A stretch of DNA of 64,000 bases, taken from Salvia splendens. Its lineage: Eukaryota; Streptophyta; Magnoliopsida; Lamiales; Lamiaceae. Shown piece by piece: positions 11,419-21,365 of the stretch. How positions within the stretch are numbered: position 1 is the stretch's first letter; every line of letters begins with the position of its first letter. Where the stretch lies: the NCBI RefSeq assembly GCF_004379255.2, contig NC_056049.1:14058063-14122062 (forward strand), in the 5' to 3' direction. Position numbers and translations under genes: made by a program. Below the pieces are notes generated by a model. The model was not told the DNA's origin. It made no database searches and worked only from the letters and a program-made list of their open reading frames with translations.

Positions 11419-13392
11419 GATTAATGGGGAAGTATCTTACCTGGTGACCGTGAGAGGTCCCCCTGAAATTCCACCATTCGTAGTCGTTCCTCTCCTAGGC
11501 ATTCCTCCTCATGCATGAGCATGGGATCTTCCCCATCGGCAAAAGGGATGGTTCGGGGAATCCCCTCTTTATCTCCATCCCCCTCCAGCACATCATAATC
11601 TTCTAAGAAATCTTCATTCTCCATGAGAGAATAGTATTGGTTGGAGCTTAGGACATTTCGGGCTGCTTGGGACCCTCGGCCCCTTGCCGCTCCCCGTGCG
11701 CCCCCTCTCCAACAAGTGAACGCTCCTCGTCGTGAGGGCGTGTACCCGTTCGTGGCTCCATGGAATTCACCACCACGATGGGTAGAGCTAGCAAGCACTC
11801 CGACGGTTTTATCAAAGGTTTCTCGGCCATAGGAACTCTCACCACCTTCATGGACGCTTGCAACCGGAGCCAGGTCAAAGTTACCATGCACTTCGCCCAT
11901 GATGTCCGGCCCTGACCACTCCCTCGGCTCGGAGCCATTAGCCGAGGATCTGGCCTTTGGCTGCCTCTTCGACCCTTTGTTTTTCTTTTGATGTTTCCAC
12001 TCGTTAGTGCTAGCCATTTCCTTTGGTTGTTCCGTTTTGTCCCTTCCCCCTTGATTCTCATGGTGTGGCTGTCTCGGTGTTACATTATTGTAGTTCCTCT
12101 TCGGGGGACGCTCAACATTGCCCGCCGCGTAACACACCTCACTTTTGTGTCTTACATGCCTACATTCCATGCAATATGCCGGGATCTTGTCCCATTTCAC
12201 TTTTAGCACCGTCTCACGTCCACAAATATCTAGAATGAACTCCTCGGGAGGTGGCTTCGTGATGTCAATCTCAATGAAAATGCGAGCAAACGAAAGTCTC
12301 GACTTGTTGGCCGTAGCACGATCCACTTGTATCGGGGTTCCAAGCAATTTACCGATTGCAAAGACGGCGGCGTGATCAAAAAGGTGGATTGGGAGGCCAA
12401 TGATGTTGCACCAAACTGCCGCGATCGGGGACTCACAATACGCATCAAAATCCGGGGACCACTTGAAAACCCTCATGGGATGCCGATCAATAAACCACAC
12501 GGCGTCCCTTTCGGTCCACTAAGCAATCAGGCATAATCCGCCATATCCTCGAATTGAACAAATATATGCTTAGCATTAATATATTTCCATGTAAAACCTC
12601 TATTGAATTTGATATTATCTAATGCCTTTTGTATTTGGTATGAAGTGGGTATAGAGTGGGAGAACTTACCCGCAATGGCGTGCCCAATGCTCGAGGCTAG
12701 CTTTTGGATTTCCGCTCCGGAGAAGTAGATTGCCGGAATGCCATTGGAAGTAGTCGCAAAGCCAATATTGGGGATGTTATCCGGCTCAAACACTTTCGGC
12801 CCTTCGACGTTCGGTGACATCCGAACCATATCCGCCATGCTCTTGGGTGCGCTTGTGTTCCGCGCACCATCTTCATTTCCTTCGGGTCGGGAGTTTCTCA
12901 ATGAGGCCTTGTGCCATGTCGCCCAAGCGTTGCCTAGTGGTTCGGCTCCAACCAAGGCTTGCGGTCCACGGTGCTCGCACATATCGGCCATCGGCGTGTC
13001 ATCCTTGGCCGGCCTCCCGTCCGCAACCGAGGCCATGTTCTCGGTCGTCTCGGTAGCCTTGTCGGGGGCAGAGGGCCCTGACGTAGCTCGATGTGGTGTG
13101 GCGTCCGGCTGTGGGGGTTGGCTCGGGAGTGACCGATGGGCCATTTGCTACCGAGGGTGGTTCGGGGGTTGGTCCGGAGGTCCATGGTAGGGCGAGGTTC
13201 GGTCCGGCATTTTCGGCTAGGTCCGCCGGCCATTTGTCTCCGAGAAGGGGCTGCGCCACCATGGAGTCTAACATCTCCGGCGTGTCAAGGGTGACAAGAT
13301 GCAAGAGGAGGTTGGTAGGATTTGGTTGCACATGGCCTCCCAAGTCTAGTGCATCATGTGAGTCACCATTGTGGTAAGAGACCAAACCACTT

Positions 13393-14457
13393 AGGGTTTA
13401 GACAGGACTCCCTCTCTTAACTCTCTCGCCGTCGATGCTGGAACGTCTGCCGTAGTTCCTCGAAATCGATTGTTTCTCTTCCAATTATTCTCTCTTCTAT
13501 TTGCATTATCGCTAATTTCGTCGAGTAAAATACAAAAATGGCGACGGAGGAGGCGGTCCCAGCGGCTCTAAATTACATACCGGAGGTCGTGCTGAAGAAG
13601 AGGAAGACTAATGAACAATGGGCAGTTAGAAGAAAACTCCAGCAGGAAGAGAGGGCTAAGCGTCAGAAAACTGGCAATTTTATCATCAAGAAGCCCGAGC
13701 AATTCATCCGAGAATATCGCGATAAGGAATTGGACCTAGTTCAAATGAAGAGTAGGGGGAAGCGAATCAGATCAGCATCAGTAACACCGGAATCCAATCT
13801 TTTGTTTGTCATTCGCATACGAGGAAAAACTGACATGCATCCAAAAACTCGGAAGATTCCGTATGCTTTGAAATTAAGGAAAATACGGACTGGAGTATTT
13901 GTGAAGGCTAGTGCAGGAATAATGGAAATGTTGGAAAAGGTGGAGCCGTATGTAACTTATGGATATCCCAATGTGAAGAGTGTAAAGGACTTGATCTACA
14001 AGAAAGGTGTAGTAAGAGTCGGCAAGGAGAGGATTCCTTTAACCGATAACAACATTGTGGAACAGGAATTGGGTAAGCATAGCATCATATGCATAGAAGA
14101 CATAGTGAATGAGATTGTTGTTGTTGGTCCCCATTTCAAGTCAGTCACCAGTTTCCTCTGCCCCTTTGTGCTGAACAATCCGGAAAAGGTACTGCAAGGA
14201 AAGAAGAAAAGGTTCGAAGATGGAGGAGATTCTGGAAATAGGAAGGATAAGATAAATGAGTTGATCAGCAAGATTAATTAGCATGAGTATTGGTTGTCGG
14301 TCTTGAACTTGGAAGCTATTTAATTTTAAAATTTTGTTTTTGATCGGGATTAAATCTCATACATTGCCTCTGTTTTAGCAGCTAATGTTTTTGTGTTTAA
14401 GTCATATATTCTAAATTGAGAATTTGATACCCCATGAGAAAAAAAAAAAAAAAAAAA
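13393..14457 (+). mobile_element. Processed retrocopy of an RPL7 mRNA, with TSD and poly(A)
   Basis: This intron-less insert carries a 5' UTR (13393-13537), a complete coding region, a 3' UTR and a 19-A tail (14439-14457). It is flanked by the 16-bp direct repeat AGAGACCAAACCACTT at 13377-13392 and 14459-14474. These are the hallmarks of LINE-mediated retroposition of a cellular mRNA. It landed in ORF1 of LINE D, on the opposite strand. The 5' end begins close to AGGGTTTAGA, a telo-box-like sequence typical of plant translation genes near the transcription start, so the copy may be nearly full length. A 6-codon upstream ORF starts at 13435. Confidence 0.93.
13538..14281 (+). CDS. RPL7: Ribosomal protein L7 (uL30 family, L7-1-like), retrocopy with intact ORF
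   Basis: The open frame of 247 aa starts at ATG 13538 in a good plant context (AAAAATGGCG). The protein has a basic N-terminal extension rich in Lys/Arg/Glu, the L30 core (LLFVIRIRGKTDMHPKTRKI, then VEPYVTYGYPNVKSVKDLIY), and the C terminus GGDSGNRKDKINELISKIN. Length and order fit full-length eukaryotic L7. The divergent N terminus and the end recall the plant L7-1 type rather than the main L7 paralogues (from family knowledge). In the cell the parent protein is part of the 60S subunit. No stop or frameshift is visible, but the promoter was probably left behind, so expression is uncertain. It is a recent retrogene or a not-yet-decayed retropseudogene. Confidence 0.9.
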   Translation: MATEEAVPAALNYIPEVVLKKRKTNEQWAVRRKLQQEERAKRQKTGNFIIKKPEQFIREYRDKELDLVQMKSRGKRIRSASVTPESNLLFVIRIRGKTDMHPKTRKIPYALKLRKIRTGVFVKASAGIMEMLEKVEPYVTYGYPNVKSVKDLIYKKGVVRVGKERIPLTDNNIVEQELGKHSIICIEDIVNEIVVVGPHFKSVTSFLCPFVLNNPEKVLQGKKKRFEDGGDSGNRKDKINELISKIN

Positions 14458-15253
14458 GAGAGACCAAACCACTTTCCAAAAGTTCTTTTGTTCCCATATC
14501 CATTTCAAGAAGTTTGACTCTCTCTTCCTCCAACACTTCTTTTGCTTTTGCAGCAACAAGTACTAGTGTATTGTCGTGACTTGGCTGGGTGACCGTTACC
14601 CCGTCGGCGACTGGCCCCTCTCCGGCTGTCCGGTCGGAATCTTGATCGGAAAAGTGCGAATTATTAGGAGATGCTTCACATACCTTGATTGGCTTGTCCA
14701 AATCAAGCTCGTCAAAGAGGTTACGTTGCTCGCACGTCTTTGGCTGAATGGTACCCTCGATTTCTCCGTTTGAAGTCGCCGGAAAAATTGCCACTTTGCA
14801 TTTGGAACTCTCAAGTGGGGCACCTTCCTCCTCTCCAAAATCTATCTTCTTCCGGAGTTGCTTGTCTTCGGGAAGTGGAGACGGGATGAATCTCTTCCGG
14901 CTGTTCTCTTTGGTTTGTGGTGCCGGGGTGCTCCTCCGTGACTTAAGTTTAGCTTTGGCCAGCTTCATTGCCGCCTTCTTAGATACGTGCTTCGGGGAAG
15001 AAGGCTCCACCGAGCAAAATGTCATGGCTTGGTCCGAGAGGGTTCGTATTTCATCCGGCGGTGGAGGGTCGCTCGGCGGGCCGTCCGACATGGCCGAACC
15101 AATGAGGTTACCGTGGGAGGTGGAGCAAGGGTGGCGTTCGAAGGAGGATTGGGGTCGAGAACGAAGTGATGATGGGGTGTGGTGGTGATCGTCGGCATGG
15201 GAGCGACTTGGGCGGAGGAATAAGGCGTTGTAACCGTTGGGGAGGTGGGATTG

Positions 15254-15283
15254 CTAGAGAGAAGGAGGAGCGTCTCTCTCTAG
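15254..15283 (-). other. 5'-terminal hairpin of LINE D
   Basis: CTAGAGAGA (15254-15262) and TCTCTCTAG (15275-15283) form the same 9-bp inverted repeat with 12-nt loop as in LINE A, here 47 nt from the 5' end of the minus-strand element. Confidence 0.7.
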
Positions 15284-15348
15284 AATTCTTGGGTCAACTG
15301 GTAACCACGTCTCGGAGGCCCTTTTGCTTTTCGCGGCCTTAAACAAGG

Positions 15349-17602
15349 TGACCCAATATCACCCTACTTATTTGTGATTGCTGCGGATTACCTCTCAAGG
15401 TCTCTGGATAAACTCATTCTGGGAAAGAAGGAGATGATCTTTAAAGCCTCTCGGGGATGCATGGAGATTAGTCACCTCGCCTATGCCGACGATATTGTAA
15501 TCTTCACCCAAGCGGCAGAAGTCCCTCTGAGGCAGCTCAGAGCTTGTCTTGATGAATACGCGGGAATCTCCGGACAGCAGATCAATCTTGCAAAGAGTAA
15601 CTTCTACATTGCCGAAAAACATGAGAGGTGTGCCGGCCTAATCCAGGCCGAAGGGGGATTCACTCGAGGTACCTTCCCTTTCCTTTATCTCGGGGTCCCT
15701 ATTTATCGAGGTGTAAAGCGTACAGACATGTTTATGTTCCTTCGGGAAAAGCTTGCCGCGAGGGTCACAGGGTGGGCTCACCGCCACCTCTCGTTTGGAG
15801 GGAGACTCACCCTCATCAAGAGTACGCTCGAAGCGGTGCCACTCCACATCTTCCAAGCCATCGAGCCAACCTCCGGGGCGCTCAAACAATTGGATCAGCA
15901 GATGGCTCGGTTCTTCTAGGGATCGACAAGTGAGAGGAAAAAAACACACTGGATCGATTGGGATCAGATCTGCCTCCCGACGTCCGAAGGATGGCTCGGA
16001 GTTCGAAAAACCAAAGAAGTACTCCGAGCCTTTAGCATTAAGTTATGGTGGAGATTCCGAGAGCAAAGCTCACTCTGGGCTAGATATATGATGATAAAAT
16101 ATTGCAAAAAGGTCTTCCCCCTTGCGGCCAACCCCTCCGGGCATAATAGCCCAACTTGGAAAAGACTCATGCGCACAAGACATTTGGCGAACCCTCACAT
16201 TCGATGGGTGGTGGGTAAAGGGGAAATCTACTTTTGGGATGACATTTGGGTGGGTGATTCCACTCTTCGGTCCCTTACTTTTGATGATAGAGGTAACCAC
16301 ACTTCCCGGGTCGAAGAATTCCTCAGGGATGGCGAGTGGAATGAAGCCAAGCTCCAACAACTCCATGACCAGGCCGGGCTACCACAACAGGTTATTTCTC
16401 AGATCCTCGACACCCCGGTCATTGCAGGGGAGCCAGACACGCCGAGGTGGTCCCTTTCTAGCCTCAGAGAATTTACGCTAGCACCAACATGGGACACTAT
16501 CCGCACACATAGACCAAGGATACAAGGGCTCGAAGACATTTGGAGGGCTGGCCTAACCAACTCTATTGCAATCTTCAACTGGCGCCTTCTGTCGAATCGA
16601 ATCCCGGTTGATTCTAAACTCCAATGGAGGAAGATCGACTTGGCCTCAAAATGCCAATGCTGCCCAAGGAATCCGAGCACCGAATCCCTTCAGCACCTCT
16701 TCATCCAAGGTCGGGGAGCAACTAGTGTGTGGCGGGAATTCGACGAGTGGTTCGGGGTTTCGGCACCTCCCCTACGGATTAACGACACCATTCCGAATCG
16801 GCTTGAGACCTGGTCGCATCGGATGCAACAACAAGACCCGAAACACCTTTGCCGAGTAACGCCATACCTCATCCTGTGGTTCCTTTGGGCAGAGCGAAAC
16901 AGAAGCCGGCATGAGCAAGTCCAATTCAAACCGTACAATGTGGTGTGGCAAGTTGAGATGTACATTTACAATAACATGACTAACGGGATCATTAAGCCGA
17001 AGCACTGGAAGGGAGTGCAAATGGGCATGAGTATTCCGAGCCACCCTGCCTCAAGACGGCCGAGACCACTGGTGACGTCTGTTAAGTGGCACCCCCCTGA
17101 AGGCCCGTGGATTAAAGTCAATACGGACGGGGCATACACTGGGGCACCGGACAGAGCGGGAGGGGGAGGAGTGGTACGCGACTGGTCCGGAAGGTTGCTC
17201 GCGGCCTTCTCCACCCCCCTTGACGCACACTCAGCCCTAGAGACCGAATTGATGGCTGCTCATCATGGACTTGAGCTTGCGAGGGTACATGAGCAACCCA
17301 TTTGGATCGAGACGGACTCAGAACAAGCCGCCAAACTCCTTAATGGCTTTAAGTGGGGACCGGCACATCTCCGCCGGGTCATGGCGCGAATTTTCCTCTT
17401 CAAGCGCCGGTACACCATGCGCGCCTCCTTTATCCCCCGGGAGGGGAATCAAGCGGCGGACCTGCTCGCTAAGATGGGCCTTGGCCAGCAATGCTTCCTC
17501 AGGTTCTCCGCCCAAACAGCCCCAAGACACCTAAAGGACATCATTAGAATGGAAGAAATGGGAATACCCAACATTCGAGTTCGGTCGGAAGAACACGAGT
17601 AG
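15349..17602 (+). pseudogene. LINE A ORF2, 3' part: RT palm, zinc motif, RNase H
   Basis: This continues the RT after LINE D with the QGDPISPYLFVIAADYL region, YADD near 15484 and the FPFLYLGVPIYRGVKRTDMF thumb region. A TAG at about 15917 replaces the Trp of the usual ARFFWGS. The frame changes around 15950-16090 and is then open to the stop at 17602. The zinc motif CQCCPRNPSTESLQHLFI lies near 16650-16705. RNase H runs from about 17110 (IKVNTDGAY) to HRR..PREGNQAADLLAKMG. With the 5' part, all domains of ORF2 are represented, but several lesions inactivate it. Confidence 0.85.
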
Positions 17603-17733
17603 CATAATTGCCGAGGAAGGAAGGAGTGTTTTATCTTTTGATTTTGTTCATTTGTATCTTGTCTTTTGGAAGGGAGTATGATGAGGTCCGGGTTGTGGGA
17701 TCCGGACCGCTTTCTACTCCTAATCTTTGTGTT

Positions 17734-17757
17734 GGCACACCACTTTTGGGTGTGGCC
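17734..17757 (+). other. 3' UTR stem-loop of LINE A
   Basis: GGCACACC and GGTGTGGCC flank the loop ACTTTTG, giving six contiguous pairs plus two beyond a bulged G. It is the same structure as in LINEs B and C. Confidence 0.6.
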
Positions 17758-17841
17758 AGGATCTGTATTCAACCCCTTATGAAATATAGGGATGAGGGAC
17801 CCACGAACCCTCCACCGTAAAGGTGTTTGATTAAAAAAAAA

Positions 17842-18044
17842 AATCAACAAAATCACGGTAAAGTATCGCTATCCTATTCCTAGGCTAGATGATATGCTTG
17901 ATGAATTGCATGGATCTGTTGTGTTTAGTAAGATCGATTTGAAAAGTGGTTATCATCAGATTTCAATTAGAGAAGGAGACGAATGGAAAACAGCCTTTAA
18001 AGCAAAATTTGGTCTATATGAGTGGTTAGTAATGCCTTTTGGTT
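17842..18044 (+). pseudogene. Ty3/gypsy polyprotein, piece 2: RT
   Basis: The RT resumes directly after the LINE A tail (its first 14 bases are the duplicated target) with [40 protein letters not shown] and EWLVMPFG. It breaks off at 18044 where LINE B is inserted. The 17-bp AGTAATGCCTTTTGGTT at 18028-18044 is the left TSD, repeated at 25773-25789. Piece 3 follows after LINE B. Confidence 0.9.
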
Positions 18045-18074
18045 GCTTGGAAAAGATCTATCTTAATTGTAAGT

Positions 18075-18102
18075 TAGAGAGAGACGCTCTCCCTTCTCTC
18101 TA
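18075..18102 (+). other. 5'-terminal hairpin of LINE B
   Basis: TAGAGAGA (18075-18082) pairs with TCTCTCTA (18095-18102), extended by a T-G wobble on the outside. It lies 30 nt from the element's 5' end. The rest of the 5' UTR to 18309 is C/T-rich with no other clear signal. Confidence 0.65.
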
Positions 18103-18309
18103 GAATCCCCCACCACGTTTTGAGTTCCCACATCGCCGCCCACCCCATTCTCGCTCGGCTCACCACTGTCGACGGTCCCCCTCACGCCCCCGCTCCACCA
18201 GCCACCCACCACCCTCCCGACCTCGGATTCTCCCCAACCAACCCACTCCTTTGGCTAAGGCACGAACAAAGCTCCGGAGCGGCTGGTGACTCGACTCACT
18301 CTCTCGATC

Positions 18310-21300
18310 ATGCCGGAGCGCCTGCCGGATCCCCCCCCGGAGTCCGAAGAACCGCGCACCATCTCGGACCAGCTAATGGTCCTCCGGCCGGCCGAGGACC
18401 CTCTCTCGGACCAGCCAATGACTTTCACGTCGGAGGAGTCTCCCTCCATAATTTTTCCCTGCAGGAAAGTGGCGAGGAAAACTTTGAAAATGAAGGTGAA
18501 GGCACGGAAAAGTACACCAGCCCCTCCCACCAAAGGCACTGGTCGGAAAAGGTTCGTACCCTCACCGATGCCGGAGGACAAGCAACTTAGGAAGAAGATT
18601 GATTTCGGGGCCGAAGGGAGCTCGCCGGTCGGAAGCCCAAAATGCAAAGGCCCCATCTTCCCGACGTCGATGGAGCCCTCCCCTAATCCCAACGGTGAAG
18701 ATGAAGCTAAGATTAATGAAGAACTTGCCGGCGCCAGAACTGTTGATAACGCTCCGGCCGATGACCTTGCGGCCGGCGCAAACGCGGGGACCGGTGACGG
18801 AGGAGAGCACAACCCCCCACATGATGGCTGCTCGGAGAGAGATGGCTCTAGCATGGGTCGAAAGGCCTGGGTGGACGCGCTAGTCAACTTGCCCGAAATG
18901 GGCACAACAACAAAATCACTTTCCGAAAGTTCCTTGGCGCCTTGCCACTTCGGAACACCACGTGATGCTGACCCCAATGCATCCGTTGAGCCCCCAAAAC
19001 AACAAAAATCTAGCTCCTTTTTGCAGCAACCCAACTTTCCCGAATTGGCTTGGAGACCAAAACCTCCTTCCGAAAGTGGGCTAACTCCTTTCCGTCCCAA
19101 GAGCTCACGTGAGACGATTGTCGTGGAGGCCCCAACGCAACCAACAAAGGCCGAAATCATCCACTTAGCCGCCTTGGACTCGGCGGAGATGCTAGACACA
19201 TTGGTTGCGCAACCTCTCATTACGGCCGGTCACAAACCACTGGAGTTCCCCCTAAACTCTTCGGGATGCATGCAAAGTGTCATATACACACCTCGGGATG
19301 GAAATGGACCCTCTCTTGAGGACTTTCCCCCTCTCGAACGAGGACGAACTAGCAAGCTCCGAGCTACGTTTGAGGCTAGTTCGGAACATTACAGTGCGGA
19401 GCTCGGCCAGCCGCGACCGAAGTCGAACCCTAACGTCTACCGAGAAAAGCCTTTTATCGAGACGACGAACAAGGCCACGCCTAGTGCCGAGATGGTCGCA
19501 GTGACAAGAGACACACCAACACCCAACGATACGCCTATGGATGATGCCGAACAGACCCTCACCGAGAAGGAAAAAGTCGAGAAGATCCACACCGAGAAAG
19601 AAAAAGCCGAAAAGCCGAGAATGGAAAAGCCGAGAAGGGCACACAACGGCAACGTAGGTGCCGAGAAGATCCACACCGAGAATGGAGAAGCCGAACTCAA
19701 CAATCCGAAGAGAAATGGAAACACACCTAAGTCCGCGACGGATGCCGCAACACAAGGGCCGAATGTAGTTAATCAACTTGGGGGGGTAGAAGCTACACCG
19801 GGGCCCTCGCCGTGGCCGAAATCGATGGCGGACTTGCTTAGGGGTACCCCGTCGGGTTCGGCGAGCAACACTCTGCAAGGCCGGGGTGAAGGCGCCGCAA
19901 GCCACCCCGGTCGGCCGAAAACGATGGCGGACATGCTCAAAGGCTCGACTGACCCTACCGGCCCCCAAGCCTTTGAACTGGATAAGCTCCAGAACATTGG
20001 ATTTGCTTCAGTGTCCGACGGCATCCCGGCCATTTACTTCTCCGGAGCGGAAACTCAAAAGCTTGCTGAGAGCATGGGACACGCCATTGTGGGTAAGTTC
20101 TCTCACTCTATCCCTACGGGACTGCAAATCCAAAAGACCCTCGAAAATATTAAACTTCGGTGTGGATTTAGTTGGAAGTACATTAATGCTAAACATATTC
20201 TCATTCAATGCGAGGACTTGGCGGACTATGCCCGAATCCTTGGAGGCCCAAGGGGTACGCCCGTTTGGCTCATTGACCGACACCCGATGAGGGTCTTCAA
20301 ATGGTCCCCGGACTTCGATGCTTACTGCGAGTCCCCCATTGCGGCAATTTGGTGCAACCTAATTGGCCTCCCCATTCATCTTTTCGACCAATCCGCCTTA
20401 TTCGCCATCGGCAAGCTTCTCGGCAATCCAATACAAATTGATCGAGCCACGGCAAACAAGACTCGGCTTTCATTTGCCCGAATTTGCGTCGAGATAGACA
20501 TCACAAAACCACCTACCGAAGAGATAATCCTCGATCTTGGTGGGCGAGAAACGGTGCAGCGAGTCCGATGGGACAAGATACCATCATATTGCCGAGAATG
20601 CAAACATGTCGGCCATGCAAGTGAGGTGTGCTATGCGACGGGCAAGAAGGAACGGCCGCCAAAGAGAAACTACCACAACGGCCCGCCAAAACAGCCACAA
20701 CCCGAGAGACAGACCGAGAAGGGGAAGCAAGATATGGGGAAGAATGCCTCCAGCTCCAACGAATGGAAACATCAGGGGAAGAAGCAAGGCAAGGCCGGTG
20801 ATCGACCAAACAATAACAAAACAAATGGGGAGGACTCCGGTGATACTTCCTGGGAGGGACCGAACCCCAAGGGTGACTCTACTTTGGGGAGCGGACCGAG
20901 CTCCGGAACTCAGAATGCCGGGCTTATTGCCGGGATCGAGATTGGGAAGTCCCCACCGAACCGGGGGAATCCATTGCATCCCACCACCGAACCACCAACA
21001 CCACGTGGGAACATGGACGTGGAGTGGGGCTCCCCCAATGCGAGGAGCTTGGTCTCACCAGTTCGGCGAGGGAATCCGAGAGGAGGCGCGCGCCATGCTT
21101 TGACAAGGGGGCGTGGGTTCTTCTCGGCAAAGAACCACATGAGCACTAACCAATATTATACTCTCATGGAGAACGGAGAATTTGATGTTGAGAATTGTGG
21201 GGATGCGGACGAAGACCTTATGGAATTGCATGTGGGGGCCGAGAAGTTAGGAGGCAACAGTTCGGCCGAGGACGCCGAGGAGGTCGCTCCGAACAAAGAG

Positions 21301-21363
21301 CAACACCGTACTGACTATCAAGGAGGGCCTTCAACCTCTTTGGGTACGCACCCTTCTTGTTAA
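18310..21363 (+). CDS. LINE B ORF1 protein (DUF4283-like domain, CCHC knuckle), intact
   Basis: I chose ATG 18310 because the other copies start with the same MP(E/D)..P region. An in-frame ATG at 18286 would add 8 residues. The 1017-aa product has a basic motif GRKRFVPSPMPEDKQLRKK near residue 80 and two copies of a NLPEM..TK.L.ESSL.P motif (18885-18960 and about 19033-19110). It also has a charged E-K-rich stretch with repeated EKIHTE units (about 19560-19700), a DUF4283-like domain at about residues 560-740, the CCHC knuckle CRECKHVGHASEVC at about 761-774, and a Gly/Pro/Arg-rich tail. It should bind LINE RNA and form the RNP with ORF2 protein. The stop TAA is two bases before ORF2. Confidence 0.9.
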   Translation: MPERLPDPPPESEEPRTISDQLMVLRPAEDPLSDQPMTFTSEESPSIIFPCRKVARKTLKMKVKARKSTPAPPTKGTGRKRFVPSPMPEDKQLRKKIDFGAEGSSPVGSPKCKGPIFPTSMEPSPNPNGEDEAKINEELAGARTVDNAPADDLAAGANAGTGDGGEHNPPHDGCSERDGSSMGRKAWVDALVNLPEMGTTTKSLSESSLAPCHFGTPRDADPNASVEPPKQQKSSSFLQQPNFPELAWRPKPPSESGLTPFRPKSSRETIVVEAPTQPTKAEIIHLAALDSAEMLDTLVAQPLITAGHKPLEFPLNSSGCMQSVIYTPRDGNGPSLEDFPPLERGRTSKLRATFEASSEHYSAELGQPRPKSNPNVYREKPFIETTNKATPSAEMVAVTRDTPTPNDTPMDDAEQTLTEKEKVEKIHTEKEKAEKPRMEKPRRAHNGNVGAEKIHTENGEAELNNPKRNGNTPKSATDAATQGPNVVNQLGGVEATPGPSPWPKSMADLLRGTPSGSASNTLQGRGEGAASHPGRPKTMADMLKGSTDPTGPQAFELDKLQNIGFASVSDGIPAIYFSGAETQKLAESMGHAIVGKFSHSIPTGLQIQKTLENIKLRCGFSWKYINAKHILIQCEDLADYARILGGPRGTPVWLIDRHPMRVFKWSPDFDAYCESPIAAIWCNLIGLPIHLFDQSALFAIGKLLGNPIQIDRATANKTRLSFARICVEIDITKPPTEEIILDLGGRETVQRVRWDKIPSYCRECKHVGHASEVCYATGKKERPPKRNYHNGPPKQPQPERQTEKGKQDMGKNASSSNEWKHQGKKQGKAGDRPNNNKTNGEDSGDTSWEGPNPKGDSTLGSGPSSGTQNAGLIAGIEIGKSPPNRGNPLHPTTEPPTPRGNMDVEWGSPNARSLVSPVRRGNPRGGARHALTRGRGFFSAKNHMSTNQYYTLMENGEFDVENCGDADEDLMELHVGAEKLGGNSSAEDAEEVAPNKEQHRTDYQGGPSTSLGTHPSC

Positions 21364-21365
21364 TA

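Larger units (their letters stand above)
11421..15091 (-). pseudogene. LINE D ORF1, interrupted by the RPL7 retrocopy
   Basis: The start is ATG 15091 (SDGPPSDPPPPDE). The frame passes the basic motif GRKRF-like/PEDKQLRKKIDFG and the LLEMDMGTKELLESGLV repeat, then meets the retrocopy inserted between 13377 and 14474. Beyond it (below 13376) it continues with the NLLLHLVTLDTPEMLDSMVAQPL region, the DUF4283-like domain (about 12750-12250) with a stop near 12520, and a CCHC knuckle CMECRHVRHKSEVC near 12130-12175. The stop TAA is at 11421-11423. Other frame changes occur near 13140. Confidence 0.8.
7022..15330 (-). mobile_element. LINE D, full-length, inserted in LINE A RT
   Basis: This minus-strand LINE has its poly(T) (tail) at 7023-7032 and its 5' hairpin at 15254-15283. 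The target site is duplicated as TCGCAGCCTTAGACAAGG (7004-7021) and TCGCGGCCTTAAACAAGG (15331-15348), 16 of 18 identical. It carries ORF1, then ORF2, with several frameshifts. Its ORF1 is split by an RPL7 retrocopy. Its 3' UTR ends in the common GGGACCCACGAACCCTCC motif but lacks the clear ACTTTTG stem-loop of the other copies. Confidence 0.9.
2197..17841 (+). mobile_element. LINE A, full-length but decayed, split by LINE D
   Basis: This is an L1-type element inserted in the gypsy RT. It opens with the family's 5' hairpin, then has ORF1, ORF2, a 3' UTR and an A tail at about 17833-17843. The flanking TSD AATCAACAAAATCA is at 2183-2196 and 17842-17855. LINE D occupies 7022-15330 inside the RT domain. 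ORF1 has frameshifts and at least two in-frame TAG codons (about 4322 and 4508). ORF2 has a frameshift at a G run near 6256 and a TAG near 15917. The first ~4.2 kb is repeated at 59789-64000. Confidence 0.9.

Noticed and set aside
13393..14457. RPL7 as an ordinary host gene at its native locus
   Set aside because: It has no introns, ends in a 19-A tail and is flanked by a 16-bp TSD inside a LINE ORF1. This is a retrocopy.
19437..19968. Minus-strand frames with hydrophobic, Phe/Leu/Val-rich repeats resembling membrane proteins (also at 28149-28712)
   Set aside because: They are the complement of the E-K-rich EKIHTE repeat of ORF1. Antisense of Glu/Lys codons gives Leu/Phe-rich peptides.
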